This document shows, piece after piece, positions 1-8,315 of a stretch of DNA of 64,000 bases. This DNA is from Lachnoanaerobaculum umeaense (GTDB lineage: Bacteria; Bacillota; Clostridia; Lachnospirales; Lachnospiraceae). Every line of letters begins with the position of its first letter. Position 1 is the first letter of the stretch. The stretch spans positions 620,001-684,000 of the forward strand of contig NZ_CP032364.1 of the NCBI RefSeq assembly GCF_003589745.1. Reading direction: 5' to 3'. Position numbers and translations under genes: made by a program. A model generated the notes under the pieces. That model saw only the letters and a program-made list of their open reading frames with translations. It did no database searches and was not told where the DNA came from.

Positions 1-1374
1 GTCTTCTTCAATTCTGTGTGGCTGTGAGTGTGCGAATTTATTAAAGGCATCCAATCTCCAAGGATGGTTCATTGGAGGTATATAAGGCTTTCTAGGCTTT
101 GGCTGTTTGTAGTCAGCGTCCAAGTCCTTAGATTTATGCTCATGAGCCGGTATTTCTTCTAGTGCATAAATATCTTTGTCATTTACGCACACAAACATAG
201 ACTTATCAAATGCCTTGATAAGCATAACCTTGGTACCTTTTCGATAATGGGTCTGCAATCCTTTATTATCTATCATCTTATAAAATTTCTTCTCGAATTG
301 AATCGCATGTCCGGCATCAACAGTTCTCTCAGTTAAAACCGCCAAAGTAAGATTTATTTTTTCTTTAGATGGTTGCGTTTCAAAGACAGATTTGATACCA
401 TAAAGTGGAAGTGCGAACTTCTCATTGAATTCTTTTATGTAGTGGTAAATGAATTCATTGGCTTTATGGATATCGGTTACGCCTGCGAGTCTAAACTCAA
501 TAGGCAGGCGTGACTGTAAAGTCTGATTCAATCGTTCTATACGTCCTTTAGCCTGTGGTACGCTGCTTGATTCAAGCTGTGTGCCAAGTTGCTTACAGGC
601 GTATGCAAACTGTGTATAGGTGTCTTTGTCGTCAGATAAGGCACCTTTTTTCTTGTAAGTAAATACAGTTCGTTTATCAGTAAGAAACTTATAAGGAATA
701 CCATAATCAGTAAGAATCTGCTCAAATACATGGTAGTATCCATTAAGAGTCTCCTGAGTGTCAAACCAGGCACCTGTGACAACACCTGAGGCATCATCAA
801 TAGCCAAATGTAGATGCCATATCTGCCCCGGCACCCATTCATAAGGGGTAGCATCCATCTGAAGCAATTCACCAAAATAAGCACATCTTGGACGACGACT
901 GTGAGCATCTTCAACTGCTACTAAGTTAGCTTGTATCTGTGATAATTCCCTTTTTGATGTTGCAGCTTCCTTCTTAGCTCTGAGAGTTTGCTTAATGCGT
1001 CTACGCTTAGCTTTTGTAGCCTTTGGAGATAGAATGTACTCTGACTCCAAAATACTCATTACAGAGGAAGAAGAGATGCTTATGCCTTCATGCTTTTTTA
1101 GAAGCTCTGTATAGTGTTCAAAGTTAGCCTCGTAGTATTTAGTTCTGTATAGATCAAGAACCTGACTTCTGATATCAGGACAGATAGTGGTAGCCGGCTT
1201 TTTGCCTCTGTTACCATGAATAAAGAATGCCTTACCATATTTAATATAACCCTGTATCATACGGTTTATATGCCTTTTGGTGCATCCTAGGATAAGAGCG
1301 GCTCTATCCTTATTGGCTGTATCTGGGTGATCCACCAGACCTTTGATAACATCATACTTTCTTTGTTCATCCAT
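1..1374 (-). CDS. IS1202-like transposase, intact in the visible part (3' end off window)
   Basis: This is a DDE transposase of the IS1202/ISNCY type that would catalyse movement of its own element. The frame begins with MDEQRKYDVIKG at 1374 and stays open to base 1 (458 codons); the other copy shows that only about four codons and the stop are missing. An N-terminal helix-turn-helix region precedes an rve-type core with an Asp in QMDAT, an Asp in LTDKRTVF and a Glu in KGRIERL. At 910-912 this copy has a Glu codon where copy 2 has a stop, so only this one could be active. Confidence 0.88.
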   Translation of the reverse strand, partial: MDEQRKYDVIKGLVDHPDTANKDRAALILGCTKRHINRMIQGYIKYGKAFFIHGNRGKKPATTICPDIRSQVLDLYRTKYYEANFEHYTELLKKHEGISISSSSVMSILESEYILSPKATKAKRRRIKQTLRAKKEAATSKRELSQIQANLVAVEDAHSRRPRCAYFGELLQMDATPYEWVPGQIWHLHLAIDDASGVVTGAWFDTQETLNGYYHVFEQILTDYGIPYKFLTDKRTVFTYKKKGALSDDKDTYTQFAYACKQLGTQLESSSVPQAKGRIERLNQTLQSRLPIEFRLAGVTDIHKANEFIYHYIKEFNEKFALPLYGIKSVFETQPSKEKINLTLAVLTERTVDAGHAIQFEKKFYKMIDNKGLQTHYRKGTKVMLIKAFDKSMFVCVNDKDIYALEEIPAHEHKSKDLDADYKQPKPRKPYIPPMNHPWRLDAFNKFAHSQPHRIEED

Positions 1375-1497
1375 TGATAAAATAACCTTTCTGATAAGTC
1401 AGTTCCTCCTAGTGTTAGAATATACAAAATAGTATTCTACCATAAGTGGGACATTTTTATTTGTGGTATACTAGGACTTTATCATTTATGGCTTATA
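1..1497 (-). mobile_element. IS1202-like (ISNCY) insertion sequence, copy 1, cut by window edge
   Basis: This copy is colinear, without a single indel, with the complete element at 61454-63028 (constant offset 61531), so about 78 bp of its transposase-3' end lie outside the window. The right end at 1497 is set by where the two copies stop matching. The bases after it, 1498-1525, would be its target duplication and end exactly at the -35 box of the rpmF promoter. The two copies differ by scattered point changes (a few percent), so they are not a very recent pair. Confidence 0.88.
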
Positions 1498-1525
1498 ATA
1501 CTTATAGACTGACTAAAAAATAATA

Positions 1526-1554
1526 TTGACAAGTAAAACCTTTGCTATTATAAT
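1526..1554 (+). promoter_or_regulatory. Consensus sigma-A promoter of rpmF
   Basis: TTGACA (1526-1531) and TATAAT (1549-1554) match the consensus exactly with a 17-bp spacer, 39 bp upstream of the rpmF start. The IS copy 1 ends 28 bp before it, so rpmF keeps its own promoter despite the insertion. Confidence 0.85.
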
Positions 1555-1592
1555 TATTAAAGTTTTGTGACTCGAGATAAGGAGGTGAAAGA

Positions 1593-1772
1593 ATGTCAAT
1601 TTGTCCAAAGAATAAAACATCTCGTGGTAGAAGAGATAAGAGAAGAGCTAACTGGAAGATGTCAGCTACAAGTCTTGTAAAATGTCCAAAGTGTGGAGAG
1701 TTAATGCTTCCTCATAGAGTTTGTAAGGCATGTGGTTCATATAACAAGCGTGAAATAGTAACAGTAGACTAA
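1593..1772 (+). CDS. rpmF: 50S ribosomal protein L32
   Basis: This is a small zinc-ribbon protein of the large ribosomal subunit. The 59-residue product begins MSICPKNKTSRGRRDKRR, which is typical of L32. It carries the paired cysteines CPKCGE and CKACGS that bind zinc, and the length fits the family. The ATG follows a perfect AAGGAGGTG ribosome site. In most Clostridia rpmF lies directly behind a DUF177 (YceD) gene; here an insertion sequence occupies that position, so the upstream partner, if present, lies outside the window. A strong promoter lies before it and a hairpin terminator after it. Confidence 0.97.
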   Translation: MSICPKNKTSRGRRDKRRANWKMSATSLVKCPKCGELMLPHRVCKACGSYNKREIVTVD

Positions 1773-1791
1773 TAGCTTTACTGATTAGAAT

Positions 1792-1831
1792 AACAGGGTT
1801 GCCACTTGGTGGTGACCCTGTTGTTCTATTA
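1792..1831 (+). terminator. rpmF terminator
   Basis: The hairpin pairs AACAGGGT (1792-1799) with ACCCTGTT (1815-1822) and can extend inward through GCCAC/GTGGT-type pairs. A modest U-rich tail and a run of alternating TA (about 1831-1850) follow. Confidence 0.75.
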
Positions 1832-1870
1832 TATATATATATATTACAAAAATATATATAATAGAAATTA

Positions 1871-2075
1871 AATTTAGTAGATGCTTTGATTTTACAATCC
1901 TTGTAGCGTTTAGCTGTGCGCAAAAGCGAGACAGGATTCAGCTGCCGAGGACTTGTTTGAGTGCAGTTCGCTGTTTTTCAAGCGAACAAACGAGTTCCGC
2001 AGGCTGCGTAAAATCCTGCGAAGCTTTTAAGCATAGCTGCGTTTAGGATTGGAAAATCAAAATTCTACTTATATT
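1871..2075. repeat. 205-bp imperfect palindrome (long hairpin) before prmA
   Basis: The two halves are imperfect reverse complements of each other over about 100 bp each, centred near 1976. Pairs include TTTGATTTT with AAAATCAAA, CAATCC with GGATTG, AAAAGC with GCTTTT, ACAGGATT with AATCCTG, and GTTCGCT with AGCGAAC around a short loop. The segment is richer in G+C than its flanks and contains no ORF. It ends one base before the AGGGAG ribosome site of prmA. It could be a structured RNA, a MITE-like element or a translational control hairpin; I do not recognise a known family. Confidence 0.8.
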
Positions 2076-2088
2076 AGGGAGTAATTAT

Positions 2089-3054
2089 ATGAAGTGGGAG
2101 AAGTATACTCTTATTACAAAAACTGATGTAGTAGATATTATAAGTGCATCATTAGGGGATATAGGTGTAGAGGGTATTGAGATAGAAGATAATGTACCTT
2201 TGAGTCCTGAAGAAACAAAAGGAATGTTTATAGACTTTTTGCCGGAGTTACCGGAGGATGAGGGTATTGCAAAAGTAAGCTTTTACCTGGATTCCGAGGC
2301 TGACAATACAAAGCTTATGGAAGATATCAAGGCTACATTGGAGGAACTTAAGGAGTTTTGCGATATCGGTGACGGTGTGCTTATAAAGTCAGAGACAGAG
2401 GACAAAAACTGGATAAACAACTGGAAACAGTATTTTAAGCCTTTCTTTGTGGGTGATATCCTTATAAAACCCACTTGGGAAGAGATACCTGAAGATGTAA
2501 AATATAAGACCTTGATACAGATAGATCCAGGGACAGCATTCGGTACAGGAGCACATGAGACCACCAAGCTATGTATATTGGCATTGGAAAAGTATCTTAG
2601 GACAAAGCCTGAAGCTAAAGTACTTGATGTAGGTACGGGAAGCGGAATCTTGGGAATTGCGGCACTTAAGCTTGGAGCTGAATGTGTTTTTGGAACGGAT
2701 CTGGATGAGATGGCGCTTGATGCGGTTATGGAAAATATGATCAGTAATGAAATAGGAATGACTGAGTTTGTAGCGGTATGTGGAAATATTATAGGTGATA
2801 AGGATGTAATGGACCTGGCAGGCTATGAGAAGTTTGATATAGTTACTGCAAATATTCTTGCACCGGTTATTATAGAGCTTATAAAGACCGTAGCTGTCCA
2901 TATGAGAAAAGGTGGTATATTTATTACATCCGGCATCATAGATACAAAAGAAGCAGATGTAGTACTTGCCTTTAAAAAGAGTGAGGATTTTGAAATACTT
3001 GAAATAAATCACCTTGGAGAATGGGTAAGTATAGTGGCAAAAAAGAGGGAATAA
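2089..3054 (+). CDS. prmA: Ribosomal protein L11 methyltransferase
   Basis: PrmA adds methyl groups to lysines and the N terminus of ribosomal protein L11, using S-adenosylmethionine. The 321-residue length is normal. An N-terminal substrate domain (about 1-100) is followed by a Rossmann methyltransferase domain with FGTGAHETT (about 151-159) and the SAM motif VGTGSGILGI (181-190), and later TANILAPVI. The ATG lies seven bases after AGGGAG. It is the first gene of a tight operon, directly followed by rsmE with no spacer. The long palindrome at 1871-2075 sits immediately upstream of its ribosome site. Confidence 0.96.
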   Translation: MKWEKYTLITKTDVVDIISASLGDIGVEGIEIEDNVPLSPEETKGMFIDFLPELPEDEGIAKVSFYLDSEADNTKLMEDIKATLEELKEFCDIGDGVLIKSETEDKNWINNWKQYFKPFFVGDILIKPTWEEIPEDVKYKTLIQIDPGTAFGTGAHETTKLCILALEKYLRTKPEAKVLDVGTGSGILGIAALKLGAECVFGTDLDEMALDAVMENMISNEIGMTEFVAVCGNIIGDKDVMDLAGYEKFDIVTANILAPVIIELIKTVAVHMRKGGIFITSGIIDTKEADVVLAFKKSEDFEILEINHLGEWVSIVAKKRE

Positions 3055-3792
3055 ATGTATCATTTTTTTGTGGGTGAAGAACAGATAAGCGGTGAAAATG
3101 CATATATAGAAGGTAGTGATGTCAAACATATAGTAAATGTCCTGAGAATGAAGACAGGTGAAAAACTGCTTATAAGTGTCAAAGGAGATTGGGATTATCT
3201 TTGTAAAATAGTTGATATAGAAACTGACAGGGTAAACCTTAAAGTGCTTGAGAGCATGGAACAAAGAGAATTGCCTGTAAATATTACTTTGCTTCAGGGG
3301 ATTCCAAAATCTGACAAGCTGGAAATGATAATACAAAAGGCTGTTGAGCTTGGTGTAAGTGAGATAATACCTGTAAAGACCAAGAGAGTTGTAGTTAAGA
3401 TAGAAGAAAAGAAATTATCTGCCAAGTTAAATAGATGGAATGCTATTGCGGAGAGTGCAGCAAAGCAATCAAAGAGAAGTATTATACCGAAAATATTAGA
3501 ACCACAGTCAATAGATAATGCACTTGAAATTGTAAAGGATTTTGATGTAAAATTAATACCCTATGAGAATGCAGACAGTATAGAGAAGACAAGAAGAATA
3601 CTTGACAATATGGATAAAACAGGAAATATATCGGTTTTTATAGGTCCTGAGGGAGGCTTTGAAGAAGATGAAGTAAAAAAAGCAATAGACTTAGGTTTTG
3701 AAGTGATCACTTTGGGAAAGAGAATCTTAAGGACGGAGACTGCAGGACTTGCATTACTCAGCAATATAATGATCAGATTGGAAGAAGAATAG
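3055..3792 (+). CDS. rsmE: 16S rRNA (uracil1498-N3)-methyltransferase
   Basis: RsmE methylates U1498 in helix 44 of 16S rRNA. The 245-residue protein has the N-terminal PUA-like domain and a SPOUT (trefoil-knot) domain. The knot is visible as FIGPEGGFEEDEV near residue 200 and LGKRILRTETAGL near residue 225, the SAM-binding loops of this family. The start codon abuts the prmA stop, and its own stop is followed at once by the next start, so it is translated as part of the operon. PrmA-RsmE adjacency is common in Firmicutes. Confidence 0.96.
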   Translation: MYHFFVGEEQISGENAYIEGSDVKHIVNVLRMKTGEKLLISVKGDWDYLCKIVDIETDRVNLKVLESMEQRELPVNITLLQGIPKSDKLEMIIQKAVELGVSEIIPVKTKRVVVKIEEKKLSAKLNRWNAIAESAAKQSKRSIIPKILEPQSIDNALEIVKDFDVKLIPYENADSIEKTRRILDNMDKTGNISVFIGPEGGFEEDEVKKAIDLGFEVITLGKRILRTETAGLALLSNIMIRLEEE

Positions 3793-4947
3793 ATGGAAGT
3801 ATATTTTGACAATTCTGCCTCTACAAAAGTAAGTGAAAAAGCTATAGATATTATGCTAAAGACTATGAGAGATGACTACGCAAACACAAGTGCAAAGCAT
3901 ATAAAAGGTGTGGATGCAGAGAGTTATGTAAAGGATGCAACAGATATTATAGCCAAGACTCTAAAGGTAAAAAAGGGTGAGATAATATTTACTTCAGGTG
4001 GTACGGAATCCAATAATATGGCTCTTATTGGTGGAGCTATGAGCAAGAAAAGATTTGGAAAACATATAATAATATCAGGAATTGAACATCCTGCTGTATA
4101 TAGACCGGCTGAATTTTTAATGGAACAAGGCTTTGATGTTTCAGTACTCTCGGTAAATAGGGAAGGACAAGTAGATCTTGAGGTATTGAAATCCACTCTG
4201 AGAGATGATACTATTTTGGTTTCAGTGATGTATGTAAACAATGAGATGGGGGCTATAGAACCTGTTGAAGAAATATCAAGGATTATAAAGTCTAAGAATA
4301 AGGATATATTGTTCCATGTAGATGCGATACAGGCTTATACCAAGCTTAGAATCACTCCAAAATCTCAAGGTATAGATATGCTTTCAGCCTCAGGACATAA
4401 GTTTCATGGACCTAAGGGAGTAGGGTTTTTATACATTGACAGTAGTGTAAAAATCAATCCTATTATCTTTGGAGGAGGACATCAAAGAGGAATGAGAAGT
4501 GGCACTATAAATACTACCGGCATAGCCGGAATGGGAGTTGCTGCTAAAGAAGCTTATGAAAATTTTGATGAAAGAATAAATAAAATAAGAGATTTGAAAT
4601 ATTATCTGATGGATGAACTTGAAAAAATAGAAGGTACTGTTTTAAATACCGGCAGAGGTGAAAATTTTGCACCTCAAATAATCAGTGTATCTTTTGAAGA
4701 TATTCGTGCTGAAGTCCTATTACATGCATTGGAAGACAGGGGAGTTTATGTATCAAGTGGTTCAGCCTGTTCTTCAAATCATCCGGGAATATCAGGTACG
4801 TTGAAAGCTATAGGCGTGAGAGAGGATTTACTTGATGCAACTATAAGAGTGTCGCTATCGGAGCTTAACAGTATGGAAGAGGCTGATTATTTCTTGAAAA
4901 ATTTAAAGGAACTTTTGCCGCTTCTTAGAAAGTTTGTGAGGAAATAA
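3793..4947 (+). CDS. Cysteine desulfurase (IscS/NifS family) paired with ThiI
   Basis: This is a pyridoxal-phosphate enzyme that takes sulfur from cysteine as a persulfide on its own cysteine. The PLP lysine is in SASGHKFHGPKG (near residue 203) and the catalytic Cys is in SSGSACSSN (near 325). The 384 residues fit the group I NifS/IscS type. Its stop overlaps the thiI start by one base, so its likely job is sulfur supply to ThiI for 4-thiouridine in tRNA. The window also holds sufS for Fe-S clusters, suggesting a division of labour. This last point is inference from context. Confidence 0.94.
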   Translation: MEVYFDNSASTKVSEKAIDIMLKTMRDDYANTSAKHIKGVDAESYVKDATDIIAKTLKVKKGEIIFTSGGTESNNMALIGGAMSKKRFGKHIIISGIEHPAVYRPAEFLMEQGFDVSVLSVNREGQVDLEVLKSTLRDDTILVSVMYVNNEMGAIEPVEEISRIIKSKNKDILFHVDAIQAYTKLRITPKSQGIDMLSASGHKFHGPKGVGFLYIDSSVKINPIIFGGGHQRGMRSGTINTTGIAGMGVAAKEAYENFDERINKIRDLKYYLMDELEKIEGTVLNTGRGENFAPQIISVSFEDIRAEVLLHALEDRGVYVSSGSACSSNHPGISGTLKAIGVREDLLDATIRVSLSELNSMEEADYFLKNLKELLPLLRKFVRK

Positions 4948-6131
4948 TGAAGTATAAATCATTTTTAATTAAATATGGTGAGATTGGTGTAAAGGGCAAA
5001 AACAGATATATGTTTGAAGATGCCTTGATGAAGCAGATAAGAACTGCTCTAAAGGAGGTATACGGAAAGTTTAGTGTATCTAAGGAACTTGGAAGAATCT
5101 ATGTAGATATGGATGGAGAATATGACTATGATGAGGCCATATACAGACTTAGTAAGGTCTTTGGGATAGTCGGTATTTGCCCAATGGTAAGAATAGAATC
5201 AAAGGATTATGAAAACCTTAAATTAAAGGTAGTAGAATATGTGGATGCAGTATATTCTGACAAGAATTTCACTTTCAAGATAGATACAAGAAGAGCTGAC
5301 AAGAACTTTCCGGGAACATCAGAGAGCATCAATGCAGAGCTTGGAGAGGTGATTTTAAATGCATTTCCCAAGATGAAGGTAAATGTAAGAAAGCCTGATG
5401 TACTTATAAAAGTAGAGATAAGAACATATATAAATATATATTCAGTAGAAATACCGGGACCGGGCGGAATGCCTATAGGTACAAACGGAAGTGCTATGCT
5501 CCTTCTTTCAGGCGGTATAGATTCACCTGTTGCGGGATATATGATTGCCAAAAGAGGAGTAAGAGTGGAGGCTGTATATTTCCACGCACCACCTTATACA
5601 TCTGAAAGAGCTAAGAGAAAAGTTATAGAGCTTGCAGAGTTGGTTTCAAAATATACCGGTCCTGTAAATTTACATATAATCAACTTTACAGATATACAGC
5701 TTGCAATATATGAGAAATGTCCACATGATGAGCTTACAATTATCATGAGAAGATATATGATGAAGATAGCTGAAAGAATTGCAATAGAAAATGGTGATCA
5801 GGCACTTATTACAGGTGAGAGTATAGGGCAGGTGGCTTCTCAGACGATACAGTCTTTGCTTACCACAGATGCTGCAGCCTCTTTGCCTGTATTTAGGCCT
5901 CTTATAGGCTTTGATAAGCAGGAAATAGTGGAGATTTCAGAGAAAATAGGTACTTATGAGACATCTATACAGCCTTATGAAGATTGCTGTACTATATTTG
6001 TGGCAAAGCATCCTGTAACTAAGCCGATTTTGGAAAATATTGAAAGGTCTGAAGAAAATCTTGAAGGAATTATAGAAGAACTTTTAGAAAAGGCCGTGGA
6101 AACAAAAGAAAGAATTTTAGTAAAAGCATAA
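4947..6131 (+). CDS. thiI: tRNA 4-thiouridine synthase
   Basis: ThiI activates U8 of tRNA with ATP and inserts sulfur. The 394-residue protein has a ferredoxin-like/THUMP N-terminal half (about 1-165) and an adenylating PP-loop domain, LLSGGIDSPVAGY, near residue 190. A Cys pair in YEDCCTIFVAKHP lies near residue 345. There is no C-terminal rhodanese domain, which is normal for Firmicutes, where a dedicated cysteine desulfurase replaces it. That partner is the gene just upstream, overlapping by one base. It is the last gene of the prmA operon; a hairpin follows that terminates better in the opposite direction. Confidence 0.96.
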   Translation: MKYKSFLIKYGEIGVKGKNRYMFEDALMKQIRTALKEVYGKFSVSKELGRIYVDMDGEYDYDEAIYRLSKVFGIVGICPMVRIESKDYENLKLKVVEYVDAVYSDKNFTFKIDTRRADKNFPGTSESINAELGEVILNAFPKMKVNVRKPDVLIKVEIRTYINIYSVEIPGPGGMPIGTNGSAMLLLSGGIDSPVAGYMIAKRGVRVEAVYFHAPPYTSERAKRKVIELAELVSKYTGPVNLHIINFTDIQLAIYEKCPHDELTIIMRRYMMKIAERIAIENGDQALITGESIGQVASQTIQSLLTTDAAASLPVFRPLIGFDKQEIVEISEKIGTYETSIQPYEDCCTIFVAKHPVTKPILENIERSEENLEGIIEELLEKAVETKERILVKA

Positions 6132-6166
6132 AATAAAAAAGTCTGGCAGGAAAATCTGTCAGACTT
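6131..6166 (-). terminator. Terminator between thiI and the HPr-like gene
   Basis: AAGTCTGGCAG (6139-6149) pairs with CTGTCAGACTT (6156-6166). Read on the minus strand the stem is followed by a T-rich tail, so it best serves the minus-strand HPr-like gene. On the plus strand the stem is followed by As rather than Us. Confidence 0.75.
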
Positions 6167-6176
6167 AAAAAATAAA

Positions 6177-6410
6177 CTATTTGATGATATATGGAGAGAG
6201 AGCTTCAAGTATCTGCTCTACATTATCCTCAGCATGAATATTAAGATCGATAGGCTTTGATAAGTCCAAGCTGAAGATACCCATTATTGATTTTGCATCT
6301 ATAACATATCTTCCTGAAACCAAGTCAAAGTCTACATCGTACTTAGCTAATTCATTTACAAATGACTTTACTTTGTCAATGGAATTAAGGGAAATTTGAA
6401 CTGTTTTCAT
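6177..6410 (-). CDS. HPr-like protein without the phospho-histidine
   Basis: The 77-residue product has the C-terminal part of the HPr fold clearly: SIMGIFSLDLSKPI matches the region around the regulatory serine of PTS phosphocarrier HPr. The N-terminal region lacks the usual histidine-containing loop (G-x-HARPA), so it should not carry phosphate from enzyme I. It may be a regulator or a Crh-like protein, which also lacks that histidine. The ATG at 6410 was chosen because GGAGG lies five bases before it; a longer frame exists upstream but has no ribosome site. It is convergent with thiI. Confidence 0.8.
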   Translation of the reverse strand: MKTVQISLNSIDKVKSFVNELAKYDVDFDLVSGRYVIDAKSIMGIFSLDLSKPIDLNIHAEDNVEQILEALSPYIIK

Positions 6411-6545
6411 ATAATCCTCCATGGTTAAAAATATTATGACAAATGGTACAAATACTTTAGAGTATCTGTGCATTTAGTTCTATGTATATCCTATATAAAT
6501 TTTTTGGTAAAGTCAATAATATTTGATAAGTTAGAAAGGATTTTT

Positions 6546-7913
6546 ATGAAAACGGTTGCTTTTCATACTTTAGGTTGTAAGGTCAATACATATGAAACAG
6601 AGGCTATGCAGCAGCTTATGGAGGCCGCAGGCTATAGTTGCGTGGAGTTTGGAGAAAGAGCGGATGTATATATAATAAATACCTGTTCAGTCACAAATAT
6701 CGCGGACAGAAAGTCCAGACAGATGCTTCATAGGGCAAGAAAAATGAATGAAGATGCTATAGTGGTGGCTGCAGGATGTTATGTGGAGTCTGCAAAGGAT
6801 AAGATTGATGAAGATCTCAGTATAGATATAATTGTAGGTAATAATAATAAAAATGATATAGTGAATATAATAAATGAATATCTGCAAAACAAAAAAGAGA
6901 ATAAATTCATTATTGATATAAATAAAGAGATTGAATACGAGGAGTTCAGTATAAGCAAAATAAATGACCATACAAGAGCATTTATAAAAGTTCAGGATGG
7001 ATGCAATCAATTTTGTTCATATTGTATCATTCCATTTACCAGAGGAAGGGTAAGAAGCAGAAAGATGGAAAATATACTGGATGAGGTAAAGAATCTTGCT
7101 TCTTACGGATATAAGGAGATAGTACTTACAGGCATACATCTCTCTTCATATGGAGTTGATTTTTTGGATGAGTCATATAATAAGAGAATGGAAAAACTTA
7201 CACAGACTGAGGAGAGTGATGAGGAATTTGTCAATAAAAACGAGCTACTTTGTTTAATAGAAAATATTGCGGATATAGCCGGAATAGAGAGGATTCGTAT
7301 AGGTTCACTTGAGCCAAGAATTATAAAAGAGAACTTCATAAAAAGATTAAGTGTAATAGATAAGTTTTGTCCACATTTTCATTTGAGCTTACAGAGCGGA
7401 TGTGATAAGACCTTGAAAAATATGAATAGAAAGTATACTGCTTATGAGTTTTATGAGGGAGTAGAGCTTATAAGAAAGTATTTTAATTCACCGGCTATTA
7501 CCACCGATATTATTGTAGGTTTTCCGGGGGAATCTGAAAGTGATTTTGAAGAGAGCAGGAAGTTTATAGAAAAGGTGAAGTTCTATGAAACGCATATATT
7601 TCCATATTCTATTAGAGAGGGAACAAAGGCTGCAAAAATGTCACAAATAGATGGTAATGAAAAGGTAAAGAGAGCTAATATCTTAAATGAAATAAATATA
7701 AATAATCAAAAAGAGTTTAGAGATTTGAGACTTGGTAAAGAAGATGAAATGCTTTGTGAAGAATTACTGATAAAGGATGGCATAGAATATTTTACAGGAT
7801 ATACAAAAGAATATGTAAAAGTTGCTTTTTTAAACAGAGGCTTTAAGACCAATGATATCATAAAGGGAAAGATAGTAGATTTTCTTACAGATGATATACT
7901 CTTGATGAAATAA
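6546..7913 (+). CDS. mtaB: tRNA t6A37 methylthiotransferase (radical SAM)
   Basis: MtaB turns t6A37 of ANN-decoding tRNAs into ms2t6A. The 455-residue protein starts MKTVAFHTLGCKVNTYE, the UPF0004 domain with cluster-binding cysteines. The radical-SAM CxxxCxxC motif is in GCNQFCSYCIIPF near residue 150. A TRAM-like tail follows, ending with FLTDDILLMK. The start at 6546 has AGAAAGGA before it; the frame is open further upstream without a ribosome site. KVNTYE distinguishes MtaB from MiaB and RimO. It stands between a divergent small gene and the ireB promoter. Confidence 0.95.
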   Translation: MKTVAFHTLGCKVNTYETEAMQQLMEAAGYSCVEFGERADVYIINTCSVTNIADRKSRQMLHRARKMNEDAIVVAAGCYVESAKDKIDEDLSIDIIVGNNNKNDIVNIINEYLQNKKENKFIIDINKEIEYEEFSISKINDHTRAFIKVQDGCNQFCSYCIIPFTRGRVRSRKMENILDEVKNLASYGYKEIVLTGIHLSSYGVDFLDESYNKRMEKLTQTEESDEEFVNKNELLCLIENIADIAGIERIRIGSLEPRIIKENFIKRLSVIDKFCPHFHLSLQSGCDKTLKNMNRKYTAYEFYEGVELIRKYFNSPAITTDIIVGFPGESESDFEESRKFIEKVKFYETHIFPYSIREGTKAAKMSQIDGNEKVKRANILNEININNQKEFRDLRLGKEDEMLCEELLIKDGIEYFTGYTKEYVKVAFLNRGFKTNDIIKGKIVDFLTDDILLMK

Positions 7914-7980
7914 GATATTTTGCCGAGAATATTTATACACCTTTGAAATTGTAGCATACTATCTTTGTTAAAAAATAATA

Positions 7981-8010
7981 TTGCAATATATCCTAGTATC
8001 GTGATAGAAT
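7981..8010 (+). promoter_or_regulatory. Probable promoter of ireB
   Basis: TTGCAA (7981-7986) and TAGAAT (8005-8010) are spaced by 18 bp, 30 bp before the ireB start. The match is reasonable but not perfect. Confidence 0.5.
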
Positions 8011-8040
8011 AGAGCTTATTAGAAAAGGAAGCGTGATGAT

Positions 8041-8298
8041 ATGGATGTTCAAGATACACAATTTTTTAGAGCAGTGCAAGAAAATAAAATGGATGTAAAT
8101 GAAGTCTTGAAGCTGGTATATGAAGCTTTAACAGAAAAGGGCTATAATCCATTAAATCAGATAGTCGGCTATGTGATGTCAGGGGATCCAACATATATCA
8201 CAAGTCATAATAGTGCAAGAAGTCTTATCATGAAAGTAGAGCGTGATGAGATAGTAGAAGAATTATTAAAAAGCTATATTGATAAAAATCTTAGTTGA
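8041..8298 (+). CDS. ireB: IreB family regulatory phosphoprotein
   Basis: IreB (UPF0297) is a small cytosolic protein phosphorylated by the PASTA-domain Ser/Thr kinase IreK/PrkC in enterococci, where it affects cell-envelope stress tolerance. The 85-residue product has the normal length and the family signature [11 protein letters not shown] followed by [15 protein letters not shown] threonine near the N terminus (MDVQDTQFF) lies where the family is phosphorylated. It heads the conserved ireB-ruvX-DUF1292 neighbourhood of Firmicutes (yrzL-yrrK-yrzB in Bacillus subtilis). A structured leader separates it from ruvX. Confidence 0.95.
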   Translation: MDVQDTQFFRAVQENKMDVNEVLKLVYEALTEKGYNPLNQIVGYVMSGDPTYITSHNSARSLIMKVERDEIVEELLKSYIDKNLS

Positions 8299-8315
8299 AC
8301 TTTTTTAAGATGATA

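Noticed and set aside
537..914. Separate 125-codon ORF inside the IS copies
   Set aside because: It is the shifted frame of the transposase on the same strand, appears in both copies and has no ribosome site.
1831..1850. TA microsatellite as a regulatory element
   Set aside because: A short alternating TA run after a terminator is common in AT-rich DNA.
1666..1923. Minus-strand ORF across the rpmF end
   Set aside because: It crosses the rpmF gene, its terminator and the palindrome, and has no family features.
2569..3336. Minus-strand ORF of 255 codons opposite prmA and rsmE
   Set aside because: It is a mirror of two clear genes, has no ribosome site and reads as low-complexity Tyr/Ile/His sequence.
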